A DNA stretch of 24,374 bases from an uncultured Vogesella sp. GTDB lineage: Bacteria; Pseudomonadota; Gammaproteobacteria; Burkholderiales; Chromobacteriaceae. A program made the position numbers and the translations under genes. The notes beneath the pieces were generated by a model. That model did no database searches and was not told the DNA's origin. It saw nothing but the letters and a program-made list of their open reading frames with translations. The DNA lies in the NCBI GenBank assembly GCA_946479405.1, contig CAMLGD010000022.1, positions 1 through 24,374 on the forward strand, given 5' to 3'. Positions 1-8,412 of the stretch are shown here, in pieces; the stretch's first letter is position 1; the number at the start of each line of letters is the position of its first letter.

Positions 1-248
1 CGCTGGACTGGACGCTGTTCCACCCGCTGCAGCACAGCGGCCAGCTGGCCGGCCTGCTGGGGGCCTCCAGCGAGGCGGCCGTGGTGCTGTTTGCCGCGGC
101 CGGCCACGCCGGCGTGACCACCTTGTCCACACAGCGTTTCTTCACCCTGCACCCGCGCATTGCCCAGCGGCTAGCGGCGCTCGGCGCCCAGCACATCACG
201 CTGTGCGATGGCAGCAGCAGCGCCGTAGCCGGCATGCTGGGCGCTTAG
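1..248 (+). CDS. hemD: Uroporphyrinogen-III synthase, C-terminal part (partial)
   Basis: The reading frame is open from the left edge to TAG at 246-248 and gives about 81 residues. The tail has the look of the HemD C-terminus: a beta strand (VVLFAA), a segment with HPRIAQRLAALGA, which matches the family's conserved 'RIA..A..LGF' helix, then a final strand and an Ala-rich helix. HemD cyclises hydroxymethylbilane to uroporphyrinogen III in tetrapyrrole synthesis. The fragment is short and weakly conserved, so the call leans on context: hemX and hemY follow directly, as in the hemCDXY clusters of gamma- and betaproteobacteria. The start lies outside the window. Confidence 0.75.
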   Translation, partial: LDWTLFHPLQHSGQLAGLLGASSEAAVVLFAAAGHAGVTTLSTQRFFTLHPRIAQRLAALGAQHITLCDGSSSAVAGMLGA

Positions 249-287
249 CAGCGGCGCACAATTCTGGCAGCCCCACTGCTTGGGCGT

Positions 288-293
288 TACAAT
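288..293 (+). promoter_or_regulatory. Candidate -10 box (TACAAT) upstream of hemX
   Basis: CGTTACAATGCC lies in the hemD-hemX gap. Almost the same string occurs upstream of the RlmI-like gene (17661) and ygjP (20524), which makes it look like a real sigma-70 -10 element. No convincing -35 box sits 16-18 bases upstream. Confidence 0.35.
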
Positions 294-372
294 GCCCCAA
301 AGTTTCTGGCGTAATGCGCCACCCTGCTAACCCGGCCGCGCCATGCGGCCAACTTGTGGTTACCTGCATCCC

Positions 373-1404
373 ATGAGCGAAGCCAATTCCGTCAACAGCG
401 GCAGTGCCCTGCCCGCCAAGAAATCCGTCAATCTGGCGCTGATCATCGCCATCGCGGCGCTGGGCGTGACCGGCTGGCAGTATTTCGAAACCCGCCAGCA
501 ACTGACCGAGGCGCAAACCGCGCTGGCCAGCCGGCTGGCCGAAAGCGGCGGCAGCACCAAGGCCATCCAGACCCAGACCGAGCAGGCGCTGGCCGCCACC
601 CGTGCTGCCGAAGCCAAGCTGGCGCTGCTGGAAGCCCGCGTCAACGAATCTGCCGGTCAGTACGCCACGCTGGGCGCCATGTACCAGGAACTGACCAAGA
701 ATCGCAGCGACTGGCTGTTGTCCGAGGTGGAGCACACGCTGGCGATCGCCAGCCAGCAGCTGCAGCTGGCCGGCAATGTCAGCGGCGCTATCACTGCGCT
801 GGAAATGGTCAACGATCGCCTGGGCCGCTTCGACAACCCGGCGCTGATCCCGGTGAAAAAGACCGTGGCCAAGGATCTGGAAACACTGAAGGCGCTGCCC
901 TACCTCGACAGCGTCGGCCTGACGGTGAAGCTGGACACCCTGATGCTGGGCGCGGAAACCCTGCCGCTGGTGATCGACCATCACCGCCTGGCCAGCAATG
1001 CCGGGCCAAGCGCGCTGCCGGCCGATGCGCCGTGGTGGGAGCGGCTGCTGGCCGATGTCAGCCACAGCCTGGGGGAGATGGTACGTATCCGCCGCATGGA
1101 CAAGCCGGAAGCACTGCTGCTGGCGCCGGAGCAGGCGTTCTTCCTGCGCGAAAACCTCAAGCTGCGGCTGCTGGACGCGCGTCTGGCGCTGACCCAACGC
1201 GACGGTGCCACCTATCAGGCCGATCTGGCCGCCGCCGGCCAGTACGCCAAGCGCTACTTCGACGGCGATGCGCCGGCGACGCAGAAATGGCAGGCCACGC
1301 TGGGCGAATTGGCCGCAGCGCAGCTGAATGTCACCCTGCCGGACCTGTCCGCCAGCCTGAAAGCCGTGCGTGACGCGCAAGGCACCAGCGGGAGTGCGCC
1401 GTGA
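373..1404 (+). CDS. hemX: HemX-type membrane protein (uroporphyrinogen-III C-methyltransferase-related)
   Basis: The product is about 343 residues. A short polar cytoplasmic N-terminus is followed by one membrane segment (LALIIAIAALGVTGW, about residues 19-36), a long Ala/Gln/Glu-rich coiled coil (about 40-110), and a periplasmic helical domain with the conserved motif SDWLLSEVEHTLAIASQQLQL. This is the HemX (PF04375) layout. Despite the old database name it lacks methyltransferase motifs; its exact role in haem metabolism is unsettled. It follows hemD and overlaps hemY by 4 bases, so the three are probably one operon. ATG 343 is also in frame, but it would run the TGCGGCCAAC motif through codons 1-4. 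Neither start has a good ribosome site; 373 is preferred because it gives a normal HemX N-terminus. Confidence 0.85.
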   Translation: MSEANSVNSGSALPAKKSVNLALIIAIAALGVTGWQYFETRQQLTEAQTALASRLAESGGSTKAIQTQTEQALAATRAAEAKLALLEARVNESAGQYATLGAMYQELTKNRSDWLLSEVEHTLAIASQQLQLAGNVSGAITALEMVNDRLGRFDNPALIPVKKTVAKDLETLKALPYLDSVGLTVKLDTLMLGAETLPLVIDHHRLASNAGPSALPADAPWWERLLADVSHSLGEMVRIRRMDKPEALLLAPEQAFFLRENLKLRLLDARLALTQRDGATYQADLAAAGQYAKRYFDGDAPATQKWQATLGELAAAQLNVTLPDLSASLKAVRDAQGTSGSAP

Positions 1405-2609
1405 GATTCGTCTTCTGGATTGTCGGGCTGTTTGCCCTGGCGGTGCTGATCGGCCTCGCCTCCACCCTCAACACCGGTTACGCCATCCTGTTCGTGCCGC
1501 CGTACCGCATGGAGGTGTCGTTCAACCTGCTGATCGTCGCCATCGTGGTGCTGATCCTGCTGGCCTACGGCGCCCTGCGCCTGATCGGCATTGCGGCCAA
1601 CCTGCCGGCCGAGGTGCGCACCTTCCAGCGCCAGAAGAAGCTGAAAGCCGCGCGCCACGCGCTGCGTGAAGCGGCGCTGGCGATGTTCGAAGGCCGCTAC
1701 CAGCGCGCCGAGCGCGAGGCACTGAAGTCCATTGACGACGAATATGCCAGCGAGAACCAGGCGTTGGCACTGCTGATCGCCGCCCGCTCCGCCGCCAGCG
1801 TTGGCGACAATGCCAAGCGTGACGGCTATCTGGCACGGCTGGAAGGCATGCCGGAGCGCAGCCAGCTGGCGCGCCACATGGTGGAAGCGCAGATCCGCAT
1901 GGATGCCAAGCAGCCGCTGGAAGCGCTGGCCGCCATCGAACGCGCCCGCGCCATCAGCAGCAATCTGACCTCGGCACTGCGGCTGGAGCTGAAAATCCGC
2001 CTGATGCTGAAACAGCCGGAACAGGTGCTGCAACTGACCGAAAAACTGCTGAAGGCCGATGCGCTGGACGCCGAGCAGGCACGCCGCTATCGCCTGGCAG
2101 CCTACCGCCAGCAGCTGGCCAGCTTCACCAGCGAGCAGGAAGTCCGCAGCTGGCTGAAGCGCATTCCGGAAGTGGAGCGACAGAACCCGGACCTGGTGTC
2201 CGATACTGCCAAGCAGCTGATCGCGCTGCACGCCTTCGGCCAGGCGGCGGAGCTGATTGCCGGCGCGCTGTCCAACGACGAGCAGGCCACGCCGGAACTG
2301 GCGCGCGAGCTGGGCATGCTGGCCGAGCACATCGACAGCCCGCGCCGGCTGACGCTGATGCGCGATGCGGAAAACTGGCTGAAGTCGCGCCCGCACGACC
2401 ATATGCTGCTGCTGGCGCTGGGTCGTCTGGCACGCGCCGAGCAACTGTGGGGCAAGGCGCAGAGCTATCTGGAGGCCAGCCTGTCGCTGCAGCCCACCCT
2501 GTGCGCCCACGCCGAGCTGCATCAGCTGTTCGACACCATCGGCCGCGAGGACAAGGCGGCGCAGCATCAGGCGCTGGCACTGGAGATCGCACTCAAGCAG
2601 GGCTGCTGA
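1401..2609 (+). CDS. hemY: HemY-type TPR membrane protein of the haem cluster
   Basis: The product is 402 residues. Two N-terminal membrane segments (about residues 3-20 and 41-62) flank a short periplasmic loop. A basic cytoplasmic linker (RTFQRQKKLKAARHALRE) and a series of TPR-like helical repeats follow to the end, which is the HemY_N plus TPR architecture. This is the proteobacterial HemY of the hemCDXY cluster, not the protoporphyrinogen oxidase that shares the name in Gram-positive bacteria; its biochemical role is not settled. The start is GTG at 1401, overlapping the hemX stop (GTGA), with a GGGAG ribosome site about 7 bases upstream, so the two are probably translationally coupled. 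A strong terminator follows 31 bases after the stop. Confidence 0.87.
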   Translation: MRFVFWIVGLFALAVLIGLASTLNTGYAILFVPPYRMEVSFNLLIVAIVVLILLAYGALRLIGIAANLPAEVRTFQRQKKLKAARHALREAALAMFEGRYQRAEREALKSIDDEYASENQALALLIAARSAASVGDNAKRDGYLARLEGMPERSQLARHMVEAQIRMDAKQPLEALAAIERARAISSNLTSALRLELKIRLMLKQPEQVLQLTEKLLKADALDAEQARRYRLAAYRQQLASFTSEQEVRSWLKRIPEVERQNPDLVSDTAKQLIALHAFGQAAELIAGALSNDEQATPELARELGMLAEHIDSPRRLTLMRDAENWLKSRPHDHMLLLALGRLARAEQLWGKAQSYLEASLSLQPTLCAHAELHQLFDTIGREDKAAQHQALALEIALKQGC

Positions 2610-2640
2610 CACCCAGCTACTAGCTACGTTGTAACAATGC

Positions 2641-2670
2641 AAAAACCGCCGGCAACGGCGGTTTTTTTAT
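2641..2670. terminator. Rho-independent terminator, probably bidirectional
   Basis: An 11-bp perfect stem AAAAACCGCCG (2641-2651) pairs with CGGCGGTTTTT (2656-2666) around the loop GCAA and ends in seven T. It lies between the convergent hemY and rsuA stops. The A run on the left supplies a T tail on the minus strand, so it can serve both genes. Confidence 0.93.
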
Positions 2671-2686
2671 TGCCGGGCGCCAGCGC

Positions 2687-3400
2687 TCAGGCCCCGGCCA
2701 CGCCCAATGCGGCCAACTCTGCCGCGGTGAGATGGCGCCACTGGCCGGCCGGCAGATCGCCCAGCATCACCTCGCCCAACGCCAGACGGTGCAGTTGCGC
2801 CACACGATTGCCGGCGGCCGCCACCATGCGCTTTACCTGGTGGTACTTGCCCTGGGTGATGCTCATGTCCAGCACACAGTCGCCGACCTGCGCCACGCTA
2901 TCGGCGTGCAGCGTTTCGTTCTCATCGTGCAGCAACACGCCGTCACGCAGGCGCTGCAGCAGCTCGTCGGTCAGCGGATGCTTGGTGGTGACGCGGTACA
3001 GTTTGGGCACCTGTTTCTTCGGTGATGTCATCGCATGCACGAACTGGCCATCGCTGGAAAACAGCAACAAGCCGGTGGTATCCACGTCCAGTCGCCCCAC
3101 TGCGCTGAGATCCAGATTACTCATCTGCGGCGGTAGCAGCCGGTACACACTGGGGTGGTGCAGCGGCTTGTGCGAGGTTTCGTAACCTGCCGGCTTGTGC
3201 AGCAACAGGTACAGCGGCAGGACCAGTAGCGGCCAGTCCTGCCCATCCACCGTCAGGGTACGGACGTTGGCCGCATCTACCTGCTGGCGCCAGTCATCCG
3301 CATCGATGCCATCGACGGCGACCAGGCCATAGTCAATCAGTTGCCGGCATTCCTTGCGGCTGCCAAAGCCTTGTTGTTGCAGTAATCGGTACAGTTCCAT
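2687..3400 (-). CDS. rsuA: 16S rRNA pseudouridine(516) synthase RsuA
   Basis: The product is 237 residues. An N-terminal S4 RNA-binding domain (MELYRLLQQQGFGSRKECRQ..., about residues 1-58) precedes a TruA/RsuA-type catalytic domain. The signature GRLDVDTTGLLLF lies at about 102-114, with D105 as the expected catalytic aspartate, followed by KLYRV and the motif QGKYHQVKRM near the C-terminus. Members isomerise U516 in helix 18 of 16S rRNA. The paralogues RluE and RluF share the fold, but length and motifs fit RsuA best. It is convergent with hemY and has no operon partner. The ribosome site before ATG is weak. Two copies of the TGCGGCCAA motif fall inside the gene (2708 and 3267). Confidence 0.9.
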   Translation of the reverse strand: MELYRLLQQQGFGSRKECRQLIDYGLVAVDGIDADDWRQQVDAANVRTLTVDGQDWPLLVLPLYLLLHKPAGYETSHKPLHHPSVYRLLPPQMSNLDLSAVGRLDVDTTGLLLFSSDGQFVHAMTSPKKQVPKLYRVTTKHPLTDELLQRLRDGVLLHDENETLHADSVAQVGDCVLDMSITQGKYHQVKRMVAAAGNRVAQLHRLALGEVMLGDLPAGQWRHLTAAELAALGVAGA

Positions 3401-3493
3401 CGCGCCATTCTAGCATTGTCGACTTGACGGCCGCGTTGCCGGCCGTTGCGCCCGACAGCCGGTGCAGCACTCGAACCCACACTCACAAAAACG

Positions 3494-3515
3494 AACCCCG
3501 CTACGGCGGGTTTTT
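3494..3515. terminator. Small terminator-like hairpin with T/A runs on both sides
   Basis: CCCGC (3497-3501) pairs with GCGGG (3506-3510) around TACG, with TTTTT after it and an A run before it. It lies upstream of rsuA, and I see no gene on either side that obviously ends here. It may insulate rsuA from the right or be left over from a lost gene. Confidence 0.55.
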
Positions 3516-3518
3516 CTT

Positions 3519-3563
3519 ATTTATTACGTAATAAATCAATGTAATTCGTAAATATATTACGAA
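3519..3563. promoter_or_regulatory. Two adjacent AT-rich palindromes (operator-like) in a low-GC patch
   Basis: An 18-bp perfect palindrome ATTTATTACGTAATAAAT spans 3519-3536. Nine bases further on is a 19-bp inverted repeat with arms TTCGTAA (3545-3551) and TTACGAA (3557-3563) around ATATA. Both contain TTACG/CGTAA, so they could be two sites for one dimeric regulator. The stretch 3511-3590 is strikingly AT-rich for this genome. The rest of the 339-base gap between rsuA and the acetyltransferase pseudogene (3401-3490 and 3590-3725) shows nothing recognisable. The likely target gene starts at 3740. Confidence 0.6.
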
Positions 3564-3739
3564 CTTATGCCCATAATCGATTCCGCATAGTAGGCTCACG
3601 GATAAGTCGCGCTCAAAAATCCAGCTGTCAGCCGTGCAAAAACAGGCTGTTCACCCGGCTCCCAAGCCGACGCCCGGCCATGCACAATGCGGCATACCGC
3701 GCGCCACTCCGTGGCCGTCACCCACCCAAGGAGAACACC

Positions 3740-4103
3740 ATGTCTGAAATCAGCCTGCGGCTGGCCACCCGTGCTGACCTGCCCGCCATTGTTGCCATCT
3801 ACAACAGCACCATCGCCGGCCGCATGGTGACGGCGGATTTGGAATCCGGTATCGATTGAAAGTCGAGAACAATGGTTTGCCGCCCACAACCCGGACCGCC
3901 TGCTGCAGGAAGCCATCGAACGAGCGCCGACCTATGGCGTGGATACGCTGTTGGGCTTCATCTTTGGCCACAATGCCTCTAGCATGAAACTGTTCCAGCA
4001 TTTCGGGTTTGCCGAGTGGGCCAACCTGCCGCAAGTGGCGCTACTGGATGGCGTGCGCCGCGACTTGATCATTCTGGGCAAAAAACTGGCTCTGCATTCT
4101 TGA
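3740..4103 (+). pseudogene. GNAT acetyltransferase (phosphinothricin/MnaT-like), frameshifted and internally deleted
   Basis: ATG 3740 follows a good AAGGAGA ribosome site and reads MSEISLRLATRADLPAIVAI, the typical start of PAT/YncA-type acetyltransferases, but the frame stops at TGA 3857-3859. Removing one base near 3847-3849 restores the expected VSIESREQWFAAHNPDR. The restored frame then jumps directly to LLQEAIERAPTYGVDTLLGF, FGHNASSMKLFQHFGF and RRDLIILGKKL, ending at TGA 4101-4103. Compared with the usual length of about 165-175 residues, roughly 60 central residues are missing, including the acetyl-CoA loop (R/Q-x-x-G-x-G/A). With both a frameshift and loss of the cofactor site, the gene cannot make an active enzyme. 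Intact relatives acetylate amino groups of small molecules such as methionine sulfoximine or phosphinothricin. Confidence 0.88.
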
Positions 4104-4171
4104 TAGCAGCCGTTAGCTGCAGTTGCCGGATTTTTGCCCAAAAAAATTGTTAATTACCATCAGGAGCACCC

Positions 4172-4801
4172 ATGTTGCTTAGTCCGGAACAACTGCTAGC
4201 CTTTCTGCCCGCCGCGATACTGATCACGCTGTCGCCGGGGCCGGACAACCTGATGGTGCTGAGCCTGGGCATCGCGCGCGGCCGCCGCGCCGGCATGGTG
4301 TTCGGACTGGGCTGTGCGCTGGGCTGCCTCAGCCATACCGCGCTGGCGGCACTGGGGGTCGGCGCCCTGATCGCCGCCTCGCCCATGGCCCTGCAGGCAT
4401 TGAAACTGCTGGGCGGCGGCTATCTGGTATGGCTGGGCTGGCAGGCGCTGCACAGTGCCGGCACCACGCTGCACAGCGGCGGGCAAGCGGCCGCGGCACC
4501 ATCGCTGGCGCGCCTGTTCGGCAAGGGTTTGTGCGCCAATGCCGTCAATCCCAAGGTAATTCTGTTTTTTCTGGCATTTCTGCCGCAATTCATCAGCAGC
4601 GGCGGCAGTGCCGGCTGGCAGACCCTGCAGCTTGGCGCGCTGTTCACCCTGCAGGCGGCGCTGCTGTTCGCTACCCTCGGCTACTTCGCCGGCCATGCCG
4701 ACAGCTGGCTGAACACCTCGCCACGGCGCGGCATGTGGCTGGATCGTCTGGCCGGCACGGTGTTCATCGCACTGGGCCTGCGCTTGATGGTGGCGCGCTA
4801 G
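4172..4801 (+). CDS. LysE/RhtB family amino-acid exporter
   Basis: The 209-residue protein has about six membrane segments. The N-terminus carries the family signature SPGPDNLMVLSLGIARGRRAGMVFGLGCALG (about residues 22-52), and the mid-region has the conserved NPKVILFFLAFLPQFI (about 125-140). These proteins export amino acids such as lysine, homoserine, threonine or leucine by proton antiport; the substrate cannot be told from sequence. ATG 4172 is preceded by AGGAG at a spacing of about 6. It stands alone after the broken acetyltransferase gene. No divergent LysR-type regulator is adjacent, which is unusual but not rare for this family. Confidence 0.87.
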   Translation: MLLSPEQLLAFLPAAILITLSPGPDNLMVLSLGIARGRRAGMVFGLGCALGCLSHTALAALGVGALIAASPMALQALKLLGGGYLVWLGWQALHSAGTTLHSGGQAAAAPSLARLFGKGLCANAVNPKVILFFLAFLPQFISSGGSAGWQTLQLGALFTLQAALLFATLGYFAGHADSWLNTSPRRGMWLDRLAGTVFIALGLRLMVAR

Positions 4802-4830
4802 CCGGTACGCGTATCAACAAAAGCGACAAC

Positions 4831-4860
4831 TTGTCATCGCAATTGCATAAATTGTACTGA
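4831..4860 (+). promoter_or_regulatory. Candidate sigma-70 promoter before the PAS-GGDEF gene
   Basis: TTGTCA (4831-4836), 18 bases, then TACTGA (4855-4860), in an AT-richer part of the gap 4802-4944. The layout resembles the candidate pobA promoter (TTGTCA-18-TACTGT). The -10 match is weak. Confidence 0.3.
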
Positions 4861-4944
4861 CAACTGCTTAAAGCCAACGCCAGCCATGCCGCTGCGCCAG
4901 CTTCATGCCAGAATGGTTTAAGAATCGCCATTTGCCGCCAAATC

Positions 4945-6783
4945 ATGCTTCCTACCCAGCAACTGGCCAGCAGTCACGGCCAACGTGTAAAGATCACCGT
5001 CTCCGGCATCCTGATCAGCCTGCTGCTGCTGCTCGTCGGCAGCATGGAGCTATTCAGCTCCTACCGCAGCACGCTGGAGCAGGGCTACAACCAGGCGCGC
5101 ATCGACAGCCTGCTGTTTGCCGAATGGATGCAGCAGGACTTTCACGAGGTGGAACTGCTGCAGAACATGCTGGCCGAGCAGCTGGAAGAGCAGGACTTCA
5201 CCATCCGCGAAGGTGCCGAGCGCACCGCGCTGGAAAGCCGGCTGGTGCGCGCCATGCGCGGCGTGCCGCAGGCCTACGACATGATCCTGGTGGATAACCA
5301 CTGCCGCCTGGTGCTGTCGTTCAAGATTTCGCCCGGCTTCGATGCCAGCGAAGGCGGCTACTGCAAGGCCATGCTGACGCCCACCCGCGACGACCGCTTC
5401 GTCAGCCCGCGCTTCCAGAGCGCCAGCGGCGAGCCGGTGGTGGTGGCCACCCAGCGCGTGCGCGGGCTGAACGGCCGCGTCATCGGCCTGATCGGCACCG
5501 TGATCCGCACCAGCCACTTCCAGCAACAGCTGGACCGCAACGTATTCAACAGCCGCTACGATGCCATCAGCTTTACCGATAGCCGGCAGCAACTGCTGGC
5601 GCGGCTGCCGTCGCTATCCTCGCTGCCGACCACGCCGTTGGCCGACGGCCACGCCCGCGCGCTGCTGCAAGGCAGCGACAGCGAGGACAGCTATGAACGC
5701 GTGTCGCCACTGGACGGCCGCACCCGGCTGCACTCCACCCGCAAGCTAGAGCGCCTGCCGCTGCTGGTCAGCGTCGGCCTGGACAAGAGCACCCTGCTGC
5801 AATCGTGGCGCAACAAGACCTGGCTGTTCCTGCTGACCTGGCTGCTGGTCAACCTGCTGCTGGGCTACGGCATCCGCCGCTACCTGCACAACACCCAGCT
5901 GGCCGATGCGCTGGCGATTCGCAGCGTGGCCATCGACCACGCCGCCGAGGCCATCGTCATCGCCAACGCCAACGGCGTGGTGGAGTACGCCAACCCGGCG
6001 TTTGAGCGCATGACCGGCTACAACAATGCCTCGGTGCAGGACCACGCCACGCTGGACGAGCTGCTGCTGGGCGAGCACCCGGAGCTGAAAGACCAGCTGC
6101 TGCAATCGCTGATTGCCGGCGAAACCTGGCGCGGCGAGCTGGCCAGCAAACACCGTGATGGCACCCCCTACCAGGAAACCGTGTCGGTGGCGCCGGTACT
6201 GTCGCCGGAAGGCCGCGTGCAGCACATGGTGGCGATCAAGCACGACATCACCAACGCCAAACAGCTGCAGGCCGAGCTGCAACGGCTGGCCAATACCGAC
6301 GAGCTGACCGGGCTGTACAACCGCCGCCAGTTCATGCTGCGCACCAGCGAGGAAATCGCCCGCAGCCATCGCTGGGAGCGGCCGCTGACGCTGGCGATGC
6401 TGGACCTGGATCACTTCAAGCTGCTGAACGACCGCTACGGCCACCCGTTCGGCGACGAGGTGCTGCGCCGCTTCGCCGCCTGCTGCCAGACCACGGTGCG
6501 GCTGGAAGACGTCTGCGGCCGGTTGGGCGGCGAAGAGTTCGCCATTCTGCTGCCGGATACCGACCGCTACAGCGCGCGCCAGGTGATGGAGCGGGTGCGC
6601 GAAGCCGTGGCCGCGCTGGAGCTGAGCAACCCGCTGGGCGGCGAGCCGGTGCAGTTCACCGTCAGCATCGGCATCAGCGAACTGTATCCGGGCGACACCA
6701 CCGCTACGCCGATGATGGCGCGCGCCGATGCCGCGCTGTACCTGGCCAAGCAGGAAGGCCGCAACCTGGTGCGCGCCGGCTAG
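4945..6783 (+). CDS. Membrane diguanylate cyclase with periplasmic sensor, PAS and GGDEF domains
   Basis: The product is 612 residues. The first membrane helix is at about 17-36. A periplasmic sensing region (about 37-290) has a dCache/PDC-like character and a possible disulfide pair, C120 and C140. The second helix is at about 292-309, then a PAS domain (about 325-437: AIVIANANGVVEYANPAFERMTGY) with a PAC tail (IKHDITNAKQ). The GGDEF domain (about 445-610) begins with DELTGLYNRRQF. The active-site loop is GGEEF (528-532), preceded by the inhibitory RxxD site R519-L-E-D522 at the canonical five-residue distance. It should therefore make c-di-GMP from two GTP and be product-inhibited. It appears monocistronic. 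ATG 4945 has no strong ribosome site. The signal sensed is unknown. Confidence 0.92.
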   Translation: MLPTQQLASSHGQRVKITVSGILISLLLLLVGSMELFSSYRSTLEQGYNQARIDSLLFAEWMQQDFHEVELLQNMLAEQLEEQDFTIREGAERTALESRLVRAMRGVPQAYDMILVDNHCRLVLSFKISPGFDASEGGYCKAMLTPTRDDRFVSPRFQSASGEPVVVATQRVRGLNGRVIGLIGTVIRTSHFQQQLDRNVFNSRYDAISFTDSRQQLLARLPSLSSLPTTPLADGHARALLQGSDSEDSYERVSPLDGRTRLHSTRKLERLPLLVSVGLDKSTLLQSWRNKTWLFLLTWLLVNLLLGYGIRRYLHNTQLADALAIRSVAIDHAAEAIVIANANGVVEYANPAFERMTGYNNASVQDHATLDELLLGEHPELKDQLLQSLIAGETWRGELASKHRDGTPYQETVSVAPVLSPEGRVQHMVAIKHDITNAKQLQAELQRLANTDELTGLYNRRQFMLRTSEEIARSHRWERPLTLAMLDLDHFKLLNDRYGHPFGDEVLRRFAACCQTTVRLEDVCGRLGGEEFAILLPDTDRYSARQVMERVREAVAALELSNPLGGEPVQFTVSIGISELYPGDTTATPMMARADAALYLAKQEGRNLVRAG

Positions 6784-7053
6784 CGCCAGCGCCTGCGTGG
6801 CGATGTGCGTCACGGGTAAGTGCGCACCGGGCCAAACGCCGCAAGCTTGCGCCAGCGCAAACGTTGGCCGCATGCCAGTCCGGCCAGTGCCAACGGCGCG
6901 GCAAGGCCCGCCAGTGCAGGCTGACAGCAGCAGGGCTGCCTGCCGCCGCCACCCGGCACTCGGCTGTGTCCGCCATTTGTTCCCGATCTGTGCCTGTCTC
7001 TGCCGCGGCACGCTGCCTAAGCTCGGCACCAGTTAACTCACCGGGCGCAGAGC

Positions 7054-8412
7054 ATGGCCATCCCCATCCATTTTGTTTCCAGCAAGGTTTACCCGCGGCT
7101 CACCAGCGGCCGTTTCAACAACTGGCGCATCGCCTTCGTCATCCTCACCCAGCTGCTGTACTTCGGCCTGCCGTGGTTGCAGTGGGGCGGCCGCCAGGCG
7201 GTGCGCTTCGACTTCGCCAGCATGCGCGGCTACCTGTTCGGCCTGACGCTGCTGCCGCAGGATCTGATCTACCTGGCCGGCAGCCTGATCATCGCCGCGC
7301 TGGGGCTGTTCCTGTGGACCATGCTGGCCGGGCGGCTGTGGTGCGGCTTTTCCTGTCCGCAGACGGTGTACAGCCAGATCATGCTGTGGCTGGAGCGCTG
7401 GGTGGAAGGTCCGCCCAATGCCCGCCGCAAGCTGGATGCCGCGCCGTGGGGGGCGGAAAAGCTGCTGAAGAAGGGCAGCACGCAAAGCCTGATGTTGCTG
7501 TTTTCGCTGTGGACCGGCCTGACCCTGGTCGGCTATTTCACCCCGATGCGCGAACTGGCGGCCAACCTTGGCGCCGGTCACATCGGCACCTGGGAGGCGC
7601 TGTTCGCCCTCAGCTACGCCGGCTTTACCTGGCTGCTGGCCGGCCATCTGCGCGAACAGGTGTGCAAGCACATGTGTCCGTATGCGCGCTTTCAGGGTGC
7701 GATGTTCGATGACCACACCCTGCTGGTGGCCTATGACAGCAACCGTGGCGAACCGCGCGGCGCCCGGCGCAAGGATGCGGCCAACATGGCAGCGCAGGGC
7801 GACTGCGTGGATTGCGGCCTGTGCGTGCAGGTGTGTCCGGTCGGCATCGACATCCGCGCCGGGCTGCAGTACGAGTGCATCGGCTGCGGCCTGTGCGTCG
7901 ATGCCTGCGACGAGGTAATGGACAAGTTGGCCGCACCGCGCGGGCTGATTCGCCTCACCACCCAGCACGCGCTGGAGCAGGGGCGGCAGCCAAAACTGTG
8001 GCAGCGGCCGCGGGCACTGGTGTACGGCGGGCTGATCGCCACGGTGACGCTGGCGATGCTCACCAGCCTGTGGCTGCGGCAGCCGTTCCGCGTCGACATC
8101 CTGCGCGACCGGGCGGTGATGGCGCGCGAAACCCAGGACGGCAATATCGAGAACGCCTACACCGTGCGCATCTTCAACACCCTGCCGGACGCACGGCAGT
8201 ACCGGCTGGCGGTGAGCGGCGAGGGGGTGGTGGCGGCGCAACCGGCCGAGCCGCTGCACGTGCCGGCCGATGGCGAGCGCAGCTTCATCGTTACCGTGGC
8301 TGCCGACCCCAATGTGCTGGCGCGCGGCAGCCACGAGGTGACCTTCGTGCTGCAGGATGCGGCCAACCCGCGGCAGCAGGTGCGCGAAGAAGCGCGGCTG
8401 CTGATGCCCTAA
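7054..8412 (+). CDS. ccoG: Cytochrome c oxidase accessory protein CcoG (FixG/RdxA)
   Basis: The product is 452 residues. Membrane segments lie at about 26-42, 70-92, 146-163, 185-198 and 335-350. The conserved pair C97/C101 (CGFSCPQTVY) and C204/C208 (CKHMCPY) are present. Two 4Fe-4S clusters of ferredoxin type follow: C251-C254-C257-C261 and C275-C278-C281-C285. The C-terminal third is the periplasmic Ig-like FixG domain. CcoG helps assemble the cbb3-type oxidase; published work describes it as a Cu(II) reductase feeding CuB insertion. Normally it lies beside ccoNOP or ccoI/S; here no oxidase gene is near, so it has been relocated or the cluster lies elsewhere. I saw no FNR box in the 270-base upstream gap, which holds only one TTGGCCGCA motif (6864). 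Its stop overlaps that of the next gene by three bases, convergently. Confidence 0.93.
   Translation: MAIPIHFVSSKVYPRLTSGRFNNWRIAFVILTQLLYFGLPWLQWGGRQAVRFDFASMRGYLFGLTLLPQDLIYLAGSLIIAALGLFLWTMLAGRLWCGFSCPQTVYSQIMLWLERWVEGPPNARRKLDAAPWGAEKLLKKGSTQSLMLLFSLWTGLTLVGYFTPMRELAANLGAGHIGTWEALFALSYAGFTWLLAGHLREQVCKHMCPYARFQGAMFDDHTLLVAYDSNRGEPRGARRKDAANMAAQGDCVDCGLCVQVCPVGIDIRAGLQYECIGCGLCVDACDEVMDKLAAPRGLIRLTTQHALEQGRQPKLWQRPRALVYGGLIATVTLAMLTSLWLRQPFRVDILRDRAVMARETQDGNIENAYTVRIFNTLPDARQYRLAVSGEGVVAAQPAEPLHVPADGERSFIVTVAADPNVLARGSHEVTFVLQDAANPRQQVREEARLLMP

Noticed and set aside
3421..3490. GGTTCGA-like T-loop string on the minus strand, suggesting a tRNA end
   Set aside because: The flanking bases do not form the T stem, and no acceptor, D or anticodon arm can be found.
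4104..4145. GCAGC...GCTGC hairpin after the acetyltransferase pseudogene as a terminator
   Set aside because: The stem is only five pairs, and the T run is separated from it by about ten bases.
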